Assembly (NCBI RefSeq): GCF_002904295.1
Contig: NZ_PPHG01000089.1
Coordinates: 124,001 to 188,000 of the forward strand
Origin: Amycolatopsis sp. CA-128772
GTDB taxonomy: Bacteria; Actinomycetota; Actinomycetes; Mycobacteriales; Pseudonocardiaceae
Length of the DNA: 64,000 bases
Reading direction: 5' to 3'
Position 1 is the first letter of the stretch; each line of letters opens with the position of its first letter. Shown in pieces: positions 33,564 through 41,935 of the stretch. The translations under genes and the position numbers were made by a program. The notes beneath the pieces were generated by a model. That model was given only the letters and a program-made list of their open reading frames with translations, ran no database searches and was not told the DNA's origin.

Positions 33564-36500
33564 TCAGGCCGGTTGTTCGTCCTCGGCGGAATCGGCGGCC
33601 CGGGTGAACATCCGGGTCGCCGACAGGCGGGCGACGCCGTCGGGCTCGCCCAGGTCCGCCAGGGAATTGCGGACCGTCGAGTCCACCGACAGGTACTTCC
33701 GGCCCGCGCGCAGGTCGGCGTCGTTGCGCAGCCGCACGATGAGCGGGAACTCCGACAGCGCGCCCGCGTCGAACAGGCCCGTCGTGTAGATCAGCTGCAC
33801 ACCGAGCGCCTCGGCCACCGCCCGCTGCAGCTCCAGGAGGTACCCGGCCGACGCGCGGCCGATCGGGTTGTCCAGGAACAGCACGCCCGAGTGCCGGTTG
33901 CGGGCCTTGCCGCGGTTGTTGGCGCGCAACGCGGCCAGGGTGCAGTACAGGATGATCGCCGCGGTCAGCTGCTGGCCGCCGGAGAACACGTCGCGGATCT
34001 CGGAGACGCGCTGGCGTTCGGTGCGCAGCACCGAGTCCGGTTTGAGCATGTCGACGCGGAAGCCCTTGGGCGCCGCGGCCCGGACGCCGCGCAGCACCAG
34101 GGAAAGGCCGTCGCGCTTGACGTCCCGGCCGTCCGCCGTCTTGCCGACGGCGGCCTCGTCGACGACCTCGCCGAGCTTCTCGGTCAGCGCGTTGTCCTCC
34201 AGCTCGGTGAAGCGGATGCGGAGGAACTCCTGCCCGGACCAGTCGCCGAGGCCGTCCGGCAGCCGGGAGACGCGCTGGGCCGAACGCAACGTGCGGAGCG
34301 CGCCGTCGACCATGCCCTGCAGGCGGGTGATGATGCCGCCGCGGTGCCGGTCGATCTGGGCGAGGTCGTCGGTCAGCGACCGCAGCCGCGGCCGCAGCGC
34401 CTCCGCCCACTCGGCGGCGTGCGCCGGGAGCTGGTCGCGCTTGACCGAAATGACCTGCTGCCGCACCGGCGTGCTCAGCTTCTCGAACCGCTTCTCCGTC
34501 GCGTACTGCGCAAGCTGGTCCGCGGCCGCGCGCACCCGCCGGTCGCCGGCATCGGCGGCGTCCTGGGCCTGGCCGAAGGTCGCGTTCAGCCGCGCGTGCT
34601 GGGCGCGCGCGGTGTCGACGTCGCCGTCGTAGGCGGCCGCGTCCGTGTCGGTCACCAGGTGGGCCATCGACTCGGCAAGGAGCGCGAAACCCGAGGCCGA
34701 GGTGCGCGCCGAGTCCAGGGTCGCTTCCGCGGCGGCCCGGCGTTCCTGCAGCTCTTCCCACTTCCGCGCGGCCGCCGACGCCTCCAGCCCGGCCGCGTCG
34801 ATCAGCTCCAGGCCGTGCTCGATGTCCCGCGGCTTCTCGCCGTTGACGCCGTTCTGCAACGGCAGCGCGTCCAGCTCCGCGCGCCGCGTCGAGACGAGGC
34901 CGATCGCTTCGGTCCGCTCGTCCTCCAGGCCGTCGACGACGCGGCGGGCGCGGGCCAACGCGGCCGCGCGGGCCGACGCGTCGGAGCCGTCGGGCGTCTC
35001 CAGGAGCTCGGCCGCGCGGGCCCGCACGGCCTCGTCGAGGGACTCGACGGCCGAGCCCGCGGCGGCTTCGGCGGACTCGGCCTGCTCCAGCTCGCTCCGC
35101 AGGTCGCTGCCGACCTCGACCTTCCCGTACGACTCGGACGCCGACAGGTAGGTCCGGCGCAGGGCGTCCACCGGCTCGGCCGGTGCCGGGCCTTCCGCGG
35201 CGTCGGCCGCTCCGGGCACCTCGGCGAGCTCGGCGCGCGCGGTGGTCGCGGTCCGGCGGTGGCCGTCGGCGGTGCGCTGTTCCTCCCCCGCCTGCTCGCG
35301 CAGCCGCGCGGCCTTGCCCGCCGCGTCGGACGCCTGGAGGTCGGCCCGTTCGGCGATCTCGGTCGCGCGCTCGGCTTCTTCGGTCCACTCCGCGATCCGC
35401 GCGCTGCGGACACCCAGCTCGCCGAGCCGGCGGGCCTTCTCCTCGGCCTCGGCCGCGGCCGCCCGCAGCTCGGGGACGCGCTCGCGCAGGGACGCGGCTT
35501 TTTCGCTCAACCGCGCGAACTCCGCCCCGGCCTGGTCCAGCGCCGTGCGGGCGGTCTCGCGCGCGGTCCGCGCCGCCTGGGCCTGCTCGGCCAGGGTCGC
35601 GACGGCGCCGGGCGGGTAGTCCTCGCGCCACGTCGTGAGCTTCCACGTCAGGGCGCCGTCCGTCGACAGCTTGGCGGACAACGCTTCGAGGCGCCGCTGC
35701 CGCTCGGTGTGCCGCCGCGCGACGGCTTCCCGCTCGGCGTCGGCGGCTTCTTCGTCGTACATCGCCGGGTTCGGCGGCACGAGGAACTCCACCCCGGGGG
35801 CGGCACTTTCACGTGAAAGTGCCGCCTCGGTGGTGCCGACGGCGATGATGGAGCTGGGGAGGAGGCGACGCTTCGTCAGGACTTCGCGGGCACGGTCGGT
35901 GTGAGCGGCGTCGTTCAGGAGGACGCCGGACACCAGCTGCGGCAGAGTTTCCAGGACTTCGGCCCGCCGTACCGTGTCCAGTTTGGACAGATAACGCCAG
36001 CCGGACCACGCGGTGATCCCCGCCTCCTCCAGGGCGTCCAGCGCGGCCTGGACGTCCTCCGGCGGCGGCAGCAACCCGCCGGACCCCAATGCGGCCAGGG
36101 CCCGCTCGTCGGCGGACTCCTCCATCCGCAGCGCGGTCTGCTCTTTCTCGACGGCCGCGCTCGCCTCGCGCAGCCGTTCCAGCAGCACCGGAAGGTCGCT
36201 TTCCAGGGTGACGTCGTCGGCGCCGAGCAGCTCGACCAGGCGGCTTTCGGCGGCGAGGGCGTCGGTCCGGCGGTGCGCGCGATCCAGGTCCTCGGTGGCG
36301 CGTTCCAGGCGGTCCTGGGTGGTGCCGGCGAGCTGGTGGGCCTCGTTCACGGCCCGTTGCGCCGCTTGGAGGTCCGTGCCGGCGCGGTCGAGTTCCTGCT
36401 CGCGGCGGGTGAGCTCGGCGAGGGCCGACTCGGCGGCCGAACGCGCGGCCCGGGACGCCTCGGCGACGTCGGCGCCCGAGGGCAGCAGTCCGGCGCGAAC

Positions 36501-38012
36501 CGCCGTCTGGACCTCTTCGCGCAGCTCGGTGATCCGGGCCGTGAGGCCCCGCGCTTCGGCGCGGCGGGCGGCCGCGAGGTTGGCGGCTTCGTCGCGTTCG
36601 GTCTGGGCCTTCTCGGCTTCGGCGCGCAACGCGCCCGCGTGCGCCTCGGCCTTGTCGGCCTGCCGCTGGGCGTCCTGCGCCAGCGCGTGCAACCCGCGTG
36701 CCAGCGCCGAAGCAGCGTCGTTGCGCGCCTTCAGCGCCGGACGCGCCTTCTCCTCGCGGCTGCCGACGAGCTCACGCAGGTCCTTCGCCTTGCGCGCCGC
36801 GTTCACCGAGTTGAGGACGGTCGCCGTCTCGCGCCACGCCTCCGCTTCGGTCTTCGCCGACGCCAGCTCGGCGTCAACGCGCTTGCGGGCCTCCTGGGCC
36901 TCGTCCAGGCGCAGCACCGCGACCAGACGGCGCAGCTCGGTGACGGCCGCGGCGAGCCGCCGGTGGTCGCCCTCGGCGAGCTTCTCCGCGGACTTGACCT
37001 CGCCGACGTGGTCTTCGAGCCCGGACAGGCGCGCGTTTTCCAGCTCGTTGCGCGCGACCACGCGCCCCGCCAGCGAAGCCATGTCGGCCTTCGCGGACTC
37101 CGCGATCTTCCGCGACTCCGCGGCGACGCCTTCTTCGGCGGCCAGGGGCCCGAGGAGGTCCAGGGCGCCCGCGACGAAGTCGCGTTCCGACAGGAGGTCG
37201 CCGCGCTGGGCCAAGTTGTGCGCGTAGGTCGCGACGACCTCGGCGAGGTCCTTGGGTTCGTCTTCGGAGATGACCGCGCGCAGCAGGAACTCGACGAACG
37301 CGTCGTCGGTGCCGAAGGCGAACGCGTCCGCCGCTTCGCCTTCGCCGGCGTTCATCGCGCGCTGGTAGCGGAACAGCTCGGTGTCGAGGCCCAGGTGGTC
37401 CAGGCGGCCGGTCCACTCGTGGTGGCGGCGGGTCCAGGACAGTTCCAGCTCGGGTTCGGCCAGCTGGGCCGCGGCGAGCTTGTCGTGGAAGCCGGACATG
37501 GTGAGCAGCCGGCCGTCCTGGGTCATCGGCAGGGAATCGAGCCCCAGCGCGGCGGTCGGGCGGAAGCAGTACCAGGAGTCGACGAGGTTCTCGGAGTCGG
37601 CGGAGACGACGTGGCCGCGCCATTCCGAGACCTTGCCGGTGATGATCCGGTGGCCGCTCCCGACGTGCAGCCACTCCAGGACCACGTGCGAGACGTCCTT
37701 GGCGGCGACGAACTTCTCCAGCACCTTGGTGCTGGTGGTGCCGACGACCTGGCGGCGGCCGGGCAGCATGACCGAGAAGATCAGCTTGATGAGGACGGAC
37801 TTCCCGCCGCCGTTTTCGAGGAACAGCACGCTCGCGGGCGACGGGCGGCGCAGCTCGGCCGGGCCGGTCGCGTGGATGCCCGCGCTGAACAGGGCGTCCT
37901 GCTTCGGCGCGGTGATCTTCGCGCCGACGCCGCTGAAGTCGAGCACGACGTCCTGGTAGCGGGCACCCGCCGGGCCCACCGAATGCAGGCGGACCCGCGA
38001 AAGCTCGTACAT
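33564..38012 (-). CDS. SMC-like ATPase, MukB/MksB/JetC type
   Basis: 1482 residues. The N-terminal ATPase lobe has the P-loop FLENGGGKSVLIKLIFS (about residues 64-80). Between about residues 330 and 1240 lie long Ala/Glu/Arg-rich coiled coils around a globular middle (about 690-790, WSGWRYLSKLDT), as in SMC hinges. The C-terminal lobe has signature motif FSGGQQLTAA (1343) and Walker B GVLFLDNPIGRAS (1377-1389), where Asn follows Asp in place of the usual Glu. ATG at 38012 has GGGG ahead. It follows two smaller genes in the order kleisin-like, small subunit, SMC, as in MukFEB, MksFEB and Wadjet JetABC. No TOPRIM nuclease (JetD/MksG) follows. Role in DNA loop extrusion is inferred. Confidence 0.75.
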   Translation of the reverse strand: MYELSRVRLHSVGPAGARYQDVVLDFSGVGAKITAPKQDALFSAGIHATGPAELRRPSPASVLFLENGGGKSVLIKLIFSVMLPGRRQVVGTTSTKVLEKFVAAKDVSHVVLEWLHVGSGHRIITGKVSEWRGHVVSADSENLVDSWYCFRPTAALGLDSLPMTQDGRLLTMSGFHDKLAAAQLAEPELELSWTRRHHEWTGRLDHLGLDTELFRYQRAMNAGEGEAADAFAFGTDDAFVEFLLRAVISEDEPKDLAEVVATYAHNLAQRGDLLSERDFVAGALDLLGPLAAEEGVAAESRKIAESAKADMASLAGRVVARNELENARLSGLEDHVGEVKSAEKLAEGDHRRLAAAVTELRRLVAVLRLDEAQEARKRVDAELASAKTEAEAWRETATVLNSVNAARKAKDLRELVGSREEKARPALKARNDAASALARGLHALAQDAQRQADKAEAHAGALRAEAEKAQTERDEAANLAAARRAEARGLTARITELREEVQTAVRAGLLPSGADVAEASRAARSAAESALAELTRREQELDRAGTDLQAAQRAVNEAHQLAGTTQDRLERATEDLDRAHRRTDALAAESRLVELLGADDVTLESDLPVLLERLREASAAVEKEQTALRMEESADERALAALGSGGLLPPPEDVQAALDALEEAGITAWSGWRYLSKLDTVRRAEVLETLPQLVSGVLLNDAAHTDRAREVLTKRRLLPSSIIAVGTTEAALSRESAAPGVEFLVPPNPAMYDEEAADAEREAVARRHTERQRRLEALSAKLSTDGALTWKLTTWREDYPPGAVATLAEQAQAARTARETARTALDQAGAEFARLSEKAASLRERVPELRAAAAEAEEKARRLGELGVRSARIAEWTEEAERATEIAERADLQASDAAGKAARLREQAGEEQRTADGHRRTATTARAELAEVPGAADAAEGPAPAEPVDALRRTYLSASESYGKVEVGSDLRSELEQAESAEAAAGSAVESLDEAVRARAAELLETPDGSDASARAAALARARRVVDGLEDERTEAIGLVSTRRAELDALPLQNGVNGEKPRDIEHGLELIDAAGLEASAAARKWEELQERRAAAEATLDSARTSASGFALLAESMAHLVTDTDAAAYDGDVDTARAQHARLNATFGQAQDAADAGDRRVRAAADQLAQYATEKRFEKLSTPVRQQVISVKRDQLPAHAAEWAEALRPRLRSLTDDLAQIDRHRGGIITRLQGMVDGALRTLRSAQRVSRLPDGLGDWSGQEFLRIRFTELEDNALTEKLGEVVDEAAVGKTADGRDVKRDGLSLVLRGVRAAAPKGFRVDMLKPDSVLRTERQRVSEIRDVFSGGQQLTAAIILYCTLAALRANNRGKARNRHSGVLFLDNPIGRASAGYLLELQRAVAEALGVQLIYTTGLFDAGALSEFPLIVRLRNDADLRAGRKYLSVDSTVRNSLADLGEPDGVARLSATRMFTRAADSAEDEQPA

Positions 38013-38023
38013 CGAATCCCCTC

Positions 38024-38824
38024 TTAGAGCGTGTCCGAGGCGGCTGCGCGCAGCGTGCCCCCGGCGTTCGCGACCGCGACGACGTCGAGCGCGAGCAGGT
38101 CGTCGAAGGCGGCGTCCGCGGCGAGCTCGCGGACCTGGATCTGGTAGCGCGGCGTGGTCCGGTAGGTGCCGCCCTGCTCGTCGCTCACCGGGACCAGGAA
38201 CCCCTGGTCGGCGAGGAAGCGCAGGGCGCGGCTGACCATGCCGCGGGTGGTGTCGGCGGCCAGCCGGCCGTCCTTGGTGGCGGCCGCGGCGGGACGGCGG
38301 GCGTACGCGCGCCACGCCTGTTCCAGCTCGGGCGCGTCGGCCAGCGGGTCGTTGTTGGCCTCGGCCGCCGCCGCGCGTTCGTCGAGCATGCGGGCGGCTT
38401 CGCGGACCATCGCGTCGACCTGCTCGACGCTGACGCGGCCGATGTAGGTGTCGTTGGCGAGGTCGTCGGGCCGCGGGTAGCCCAGGGCCGCGGTGGCGAG
38501 GTGGATCAGGCCGTGCAGCACCTTTTCGGTCTCGCGGCGCTCGCGGATCTTGGCCTGGCGGGCGTAGGAGTCCATCTTGATCTCGAAGACGGACTCGTCG
38601 GTGGCCGCCAGCACCGCGCCGGCCTGCTGGTTGACCTCCAGGACCATCAGCCCGAGCCCGGCCGCGACGGCGTGTGTGAGCGCTTTGAACGCGTTGTCCT
38701 CGCCGTAGCGGCGGACGAGGTCGCCGTAGACGACGTCACGCGCGGGCAGCTGCTTCGGCCGCATGCCGAAGGCGACGAGCCGGGCCGCGGCCTCGGCGTC
38801 CACGCTGCTGTGGGACAGCGCCAT
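38024..38824 (-). CDS. Small subunit of SMC-like complex (MukE/MksE/JetB position)
   Basis: 266 residues, soluble. The sequence is mostly helical with winged-helix-like stretches near both ends (DLVRRYGEDNAFKALTHAVAAGLGLM; MVSRALRFLADQGFLVPVSDEQ followed by the beta-wing GGTYRTTPRYQIQVREL). The role is inferred from gene position and size, since MukE/MksE/JetB proteins are 200-260 residue tandem winged helices bound to the kleisin. ATG overlaps the upstream stop as TAATG, and the SMC gene begins 11 bases after it, so all three are one operon. Confidence 0.6.
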   Translation of the reverse strand: MALSHSSVDAEAAARLVAFGMRPKQLPARDVVYGDLVRRYGEDNAFKALTHAVAAGLGLMVLEVNQQAGAVLAATDESVFEIKMDSYARQAKIRERRETEKVLHGLIHLATAALGYPRPDDLANDTYIGRVSVEQVDAMVREAARMLDERAAAAEANNDPLADAPELEQAWRAYARRPAAAATKDGRLAADTTRGMVSRALRFLADQGFLVPVSDEQGGTYRTTPRYQIQVRELAADAAFDDLLALDVVAVANAGGTLRAAASDTL

Positions 38825-40284
38825 TACGCGACCTCCTCGTTTTCCTCTTCGCCGGCGCGCTCGACGGCGGCCGTGGACAGCAGCAGGTCGGCGCCGCCGA
38901 ACTCCGGGTCGTCGAGCGGGGTGCCGTCGTCGACGGCGAGCAGGACCGACCGGTCGCCCTGGCGGCGGGCCGCGCCGATCCCGGGACTGTAGGCGTGGAC
39001 CGCGCGCAGCGCGACCAGGGCGGCGAGCCCGGGCTGGCGGCTGCGGCGGGCCTCTTCGAGCAGCCCCGACAGCCGCCGCGGCACCTCGGGCAGGTCGAGG
39101 AGTTCGTCGGCGCGCCGCCAGACGTCGTCGCCGAAGCGATCTGTTGTTTCGGCGGGCATGAGTTCCGGTTCCGGGATCTCCCCCACAAGCTGGTCGCGTT
39201 CGGGCGCGGGCCGCAGGAGCAGCGAGACCAGGGACGACAGTGACGGCACCACGGGTGCGGTGATGCCGGCGGCGGCGTGGAAGAAGTGCTCGGCCGGGGC
39301 GACGGCGTCGGCCAGCGGCAGGCCGAGGGTGGGCACGAGGAGCTGGCCGAAGAGGTCGATCGTGGCGCGCTGCGGTGGGCCGGAGAACTGCTGGCGGTCC
39401 TGTTCGGCGCGGAACACCGCGCCCGCGTCGGCCAGCCTCGACTGCAGGCGTGTGTGCCGCCGGATGCAGTCGCCGACGATGTCGACGAGCTCGGCCGCGC
39501 GGCGCTTGCGGTCCAGGTCCTCGGTTTCGTCGCGGGCCGTGGTGATGTTCTTGAGGATGGCGTTCTCGGCGCGGAAGCGGGCCTCGATGTGGCTGAGGGC
39601 GCTGTCGAGGAGCTCCGGGACCTCGCGTTCCCAGTCGACCGAGCGGACGTCCCGGCGGGTCGCGTCGAGCTTCGCGCGCAGCGTCTCGCCGTACTGGACA
39701 GTCCGGTAGCGGGCCTGTTCGGCGGCGAGCTTGGCGTCGGCGAGCCGGCCGCGGTTGATCAGGTTCTCGAGCTTGACCTCGGCGGCGATCTGCGCGGACT
39801 CGACGTCGGTGTCGAGCGCGCCGACCAGGACGTTGATGGCCTCGTCGGTGGCGCGCAGGTAGACCTCGCCGTCGCGGGCGGCCAGCTCGACGAGCAGCTT
39901 GAAGTCGAACTGGCGCCGCTGGTAGCCGCCGGGGCCGATCGAGCCGTAGACGCGCCGGAAGCCGCGGTCGGTGGTGCCGACGTTGATCAGGTTGTCCAGG
40001 ACCCACTTGGCCACCCGGACGTGCTCTTCGGGCATCCGCGACGGCGCCTGCTGGGCGATGAACGGCAGCAGCCGGTCGATGACCTCGTCGTGGCCGGCGC
40101 CGGTGTCGAAGTCCATCGCGATGGTGACCTGGTCGATCGTGTGCAGCGCGATCTCGGCCATCTGGTAGGTCGTGGCGTCGGCCCAGTCGAGCTTCGCCTT
40201 CCGCGCGTCGAGGTCGTGCAGCGGCGCGGTGCAGGCCAGCGCCTTGAGGCGGCGCGTCAGCCCCTCGTCGGCCAGGCCCGTCAT
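38824..40284 (-). CDS. Kleisin-like subunit of SMC-like complex (MukF/MksF/JetA position)
   Basis: 486 residues from ATG 40284. Longer in-frame starts at 40305 (GTG) and 40410 exist, but the extra residues are Gly/Arg-rich and would run into the divergent promoter. Mostly helical and acidic at the C-terminus (ERAGEEENEEVA). The segment GEVYLRATDEAINVLVGALDTDVESAQIAAEVKLENLI, followed by a long helix with LRAKLDATRRDVRSVDWEREVPELL, resembles the middle of MksF/JetA kleisins. First gene of the three-gene SMC operon. The assignment rests on this weak resemblance plus gene order. Confidence 0.6.
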   Translation of the reverse strand: MTGLADEGLTRRLKALACTAPLHDLDARKAKLDWADATTYQMAEIALHTIDQVTIAMDFDTGAGHDEVIDRLLPFIAQQAPSRMPEEHVRVAKWVLDNLINVGTTDRGFRRVYGSIGPGGYQRRQFDFKLLVELAARDGEVYLRATDEAINVLVGALDTDVESAQIAAEVKLENLINRGRLADAKLAAEQARYRTVQYGETLRAKLDATRRDVRSVDWEREVPELLDSALSHIEARFRAENAILKNITTARDETEDLDRKRRAAELVDIVGDCIRRHTRLQSRLADAGAVFRAEQDRQQFSGPPQRATIDLFGQLLVPTLGLPLADAVAPAEHFFHAAAGITAPVVPSLSSLVSLLLRPAPERDQLVGEIPEPELMPAETTDRFGDDVWRRADELLDLPEVPRRLSGLLEEARRSRQPGLAALVALRAVHAYSPGIGAARRQGDRSVLLAVDDGTPLDDPEFGGADLLLSTAAVERAGEEENEEVA

Positions 40285-40424
40285 CCCGGTGTCGTCGTCT
40301 CGCACAGCAGGCCAGGCTAGTCGGCCACCCTCTGCACACGCCCGGGTGACTCCATCCATGCCCCCACCACCACCCTCGAAGGTGGCGCTGACGCGCCGCA
40401 GTGTTTGCATTAACGTCCCTACCT

Positions 40425-40862
40425 ATGCGTGAGATGAGTCGTGACGAGTGGTGGCAGTTCGCCTCCTCCGGGACGCGGACGGGCATGCTCGGCCTGGTCA
40501 GGGCCAACGGCGCCCCGATCGTCACCCCGATCTGGTTCCTGCTGAACGAGGGCCCGGACGGCGACGAGCTGATCTTCACCACCGGCACCGGGACGCTCAA
40601 GGGCAAGGCCATCGCTCGCGACGGCCGCATCTCCCTGGCCGTCGACGACCAGCGGCCGCCGTATTCGTACGTCCAGTTCACCGCCGAGGCCCGGCTGACC
40701 CACGACCTCGACGACATGCTCACGTGGGCGACCAAGCTGGGCGCGCGGTACATGGGCGCCGAGCGCGGCGAGGAGTACGGCAAGCGCAACGCCGTGCCGG
40801 AGGAATCGCTCGTCCGGGCGAAGATCACCAAGGTGATCGCGCGGGCCGACATCGCCGGCTGA
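40425..40862 (+). CDS. PPOX-class F420/flavin-binding oxidoreductase
   Basis: 145 residues, split-barrel fold. Family segments are TGMLGLVRANGAPIVTPIWFLLN near the start, LIFTTGTGTLKGKAIARDGRISLAVDD in the middle and YSYVQFTAEARL. Such proteins bind F420 or FMN and reduce small substrates as dimers. ATG 40425 is preferred to 40401 because homologues start with MREMSRDEWW-like sequence. It is divergent from the SMC operon with 140 bp between starts. Confidence 0.85.
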   Translation: MREMSRDEWWQFASSGTRTGMLGLVRANGAPIVTPIWFLLNEGPDGDELIFTTGTGTLKGKAIARDGRISLAVDDQRPPYSYVQFTAEARLTHDLDDMLTWATKLGARYMGAERGEEYGKRNAVPEESLVRAKITKVIARADIAG

Positions 40863-40900
40863 GCCCGGTTCGCTGGTAATCTGGCCCCGGGGGTGGGGGT

Positions 40901-41734
40901 ATGCCTTCAGGGGACAGACGCGACGCCGCCAGGGCGATCGTCAGCGCGGGTCAGCGGGAGCTGGTGGCCGAGCTGGAACGGCTCGACGGTGGCGCCCGGT
41001 TCGGCCGGTCCGGGCGCACGCGGCGGCTGGAGAACGGGGACGTCTTCGAGCGGGCGGTCGTCAGCGCGGCCTTCTCGGACGAGGTCTTCGCGGCCGGGCT
41101 CTCGGTCGTGCTCCACCCGCGCAACCCGTACGTCCCGGCGTTCCAGGCGCACTTCCGCTACCGGGAGACGGCGGAGGGGTGGGGGTTCGGCGGCAGCGTC
41201 GACCTCCTCCCGTGCTACGGCTTCGCCGCGGACGCGACGCACTTCCACCGCGTGCTCAAGAACCACTGCGACACGCTCGACCCGGCCTTCCACGCCCAGG
41301 CGAAACGCGCCTGCGACGACCGCTTCCGGCTCCCGCACCGCGACGAGGCCCGTGGCATCGGCGGCATCGCGTTCGACCACCTCCGCCTCCCCGGCCCGGA
41401 CGGCTGGCGGCGTTCGGCGGCCTTCACCGCGGCGGGCATCGCCGCGATCGCCCCGGCGTACTTCCCGATCGTGCGCCGGCGCAAGGACATGGAGTACGGC
41501 GAACGCGAGCGGCAGTGGCAGCTGTACCGCCGCGGCCGGTACGTGGAGTTCACCCTCGTCCACGACGCGGCGACCGCGGTCCAGGCCGACGCCGACGCGA
41601 TCCTGATGGCGTTGCCGCCGCTGGCGAGGTGGGAAGCGGAGTTCACGCCCGAGCCGGGCAGCGCGGAGGCGGAACTGGCATCGTTCCTGATCCCGCGCGA
41701 CTGGGCGGCCGAAGCCCCGGTGACGGCCGGCTGA
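40901..41734 (+). CDS. Divergent HemF-family coproporphyrinogen III oxidase
   Basis: 277 residues. Clear HemF segments are LSVVLHPRNPYVP, GFGGSVDLLPCYGF, HFHRVLK, LPHRDEARGIGGIAFDHL, PIVRRRKDMEYGERERQWQLYRRGRYVEF and LPPLARWEAEF. HemF oxidatively decarboxylates coproporphyrinogen III with O2. Three of the four histidines highlighted in E. coli HemF are kept (His72, His116, His146), but the position of His106 is Gln82. The normally invariant GLQTGGRTES stretch is missing, replaced by a shorter Ala/Asp run. Activity may be altered. ATG is preceded by GGGGGTGGGGG. HemF is uncommon in actinomycetes, which usually use coproporphyrin-dependent heme synthesis. Confidence 0.8.
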   Translation: MPSGDRRDAARAIVSAGQRELVAELERLDGGARFGRSGRTRRLENGDVFERAVVSAAFSDEVFAAGLSVVLHPRNPYVPAFQAHFRYRETAEGWGFGGSVDLLPCYGFAADATHFHRVLKNHCDTLDPAFHAQAKRACDDRFRLPHRDEARGIGGIAFDHLRLPGPDGWRRSAAFTAAGIAAIAPAYFPIVRRRKDMEYGERERQWQLYRRGRYVEFTLVHDAATAVQADADAILMALPPLARWEAEFTPEPGSAEAELASFLIPRDWAAEAPVTAG

Positions 41735-41844
41735 CGGCCGAGCGCGCGGCGCCCCGGTGAGCGGGAAACCGTTGGCACGCCGGGTGAGCCGTCGGGTGGA
41801 CTATTGACAGGGCCCGCTCCGAGGTGTGTGATCTGTCCCATAGA

Positions 41845-41859
41845 TAGGAAACTTTCCTA
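41845..41859. promoter_or_regulatory. 15-bp palindromic operator upstream of sugar dehydrogenase
   Basis: TAGGAAACTTTCCTA is a perfect inverted repeat around a central C, 77 bases before the start codon. Similar AGGAAA-C-TTTCCT sites precede secreted carbohydrate-active genes in streptomycetes and are attributed to ROK-family repressors; the match is from memory. Confidence 0.55.
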
Positions 41860-41935
41860 ACTATTGCCGCCGGTGGTCCGCCGACCCATTCCGCCCCGGT
41901 CACCCCCTGTCCCCCGACAACGCAGGAGGCTCCCA

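Noticed and set aside
33530..33564. A JetD/MksG nuclease gene next to the SMC operon
   Set aside because: Looked for on both strands for several kb on each side; neighbours are an F420 oxidoreductase and a PPOX protein, with no TOPRIM motif.
35901..38027. 708-codon forward frame over the SMC-like gene
   Set aside because: Antisense shadow; the reverse strand has Walker A and signature motifs and a correct start.
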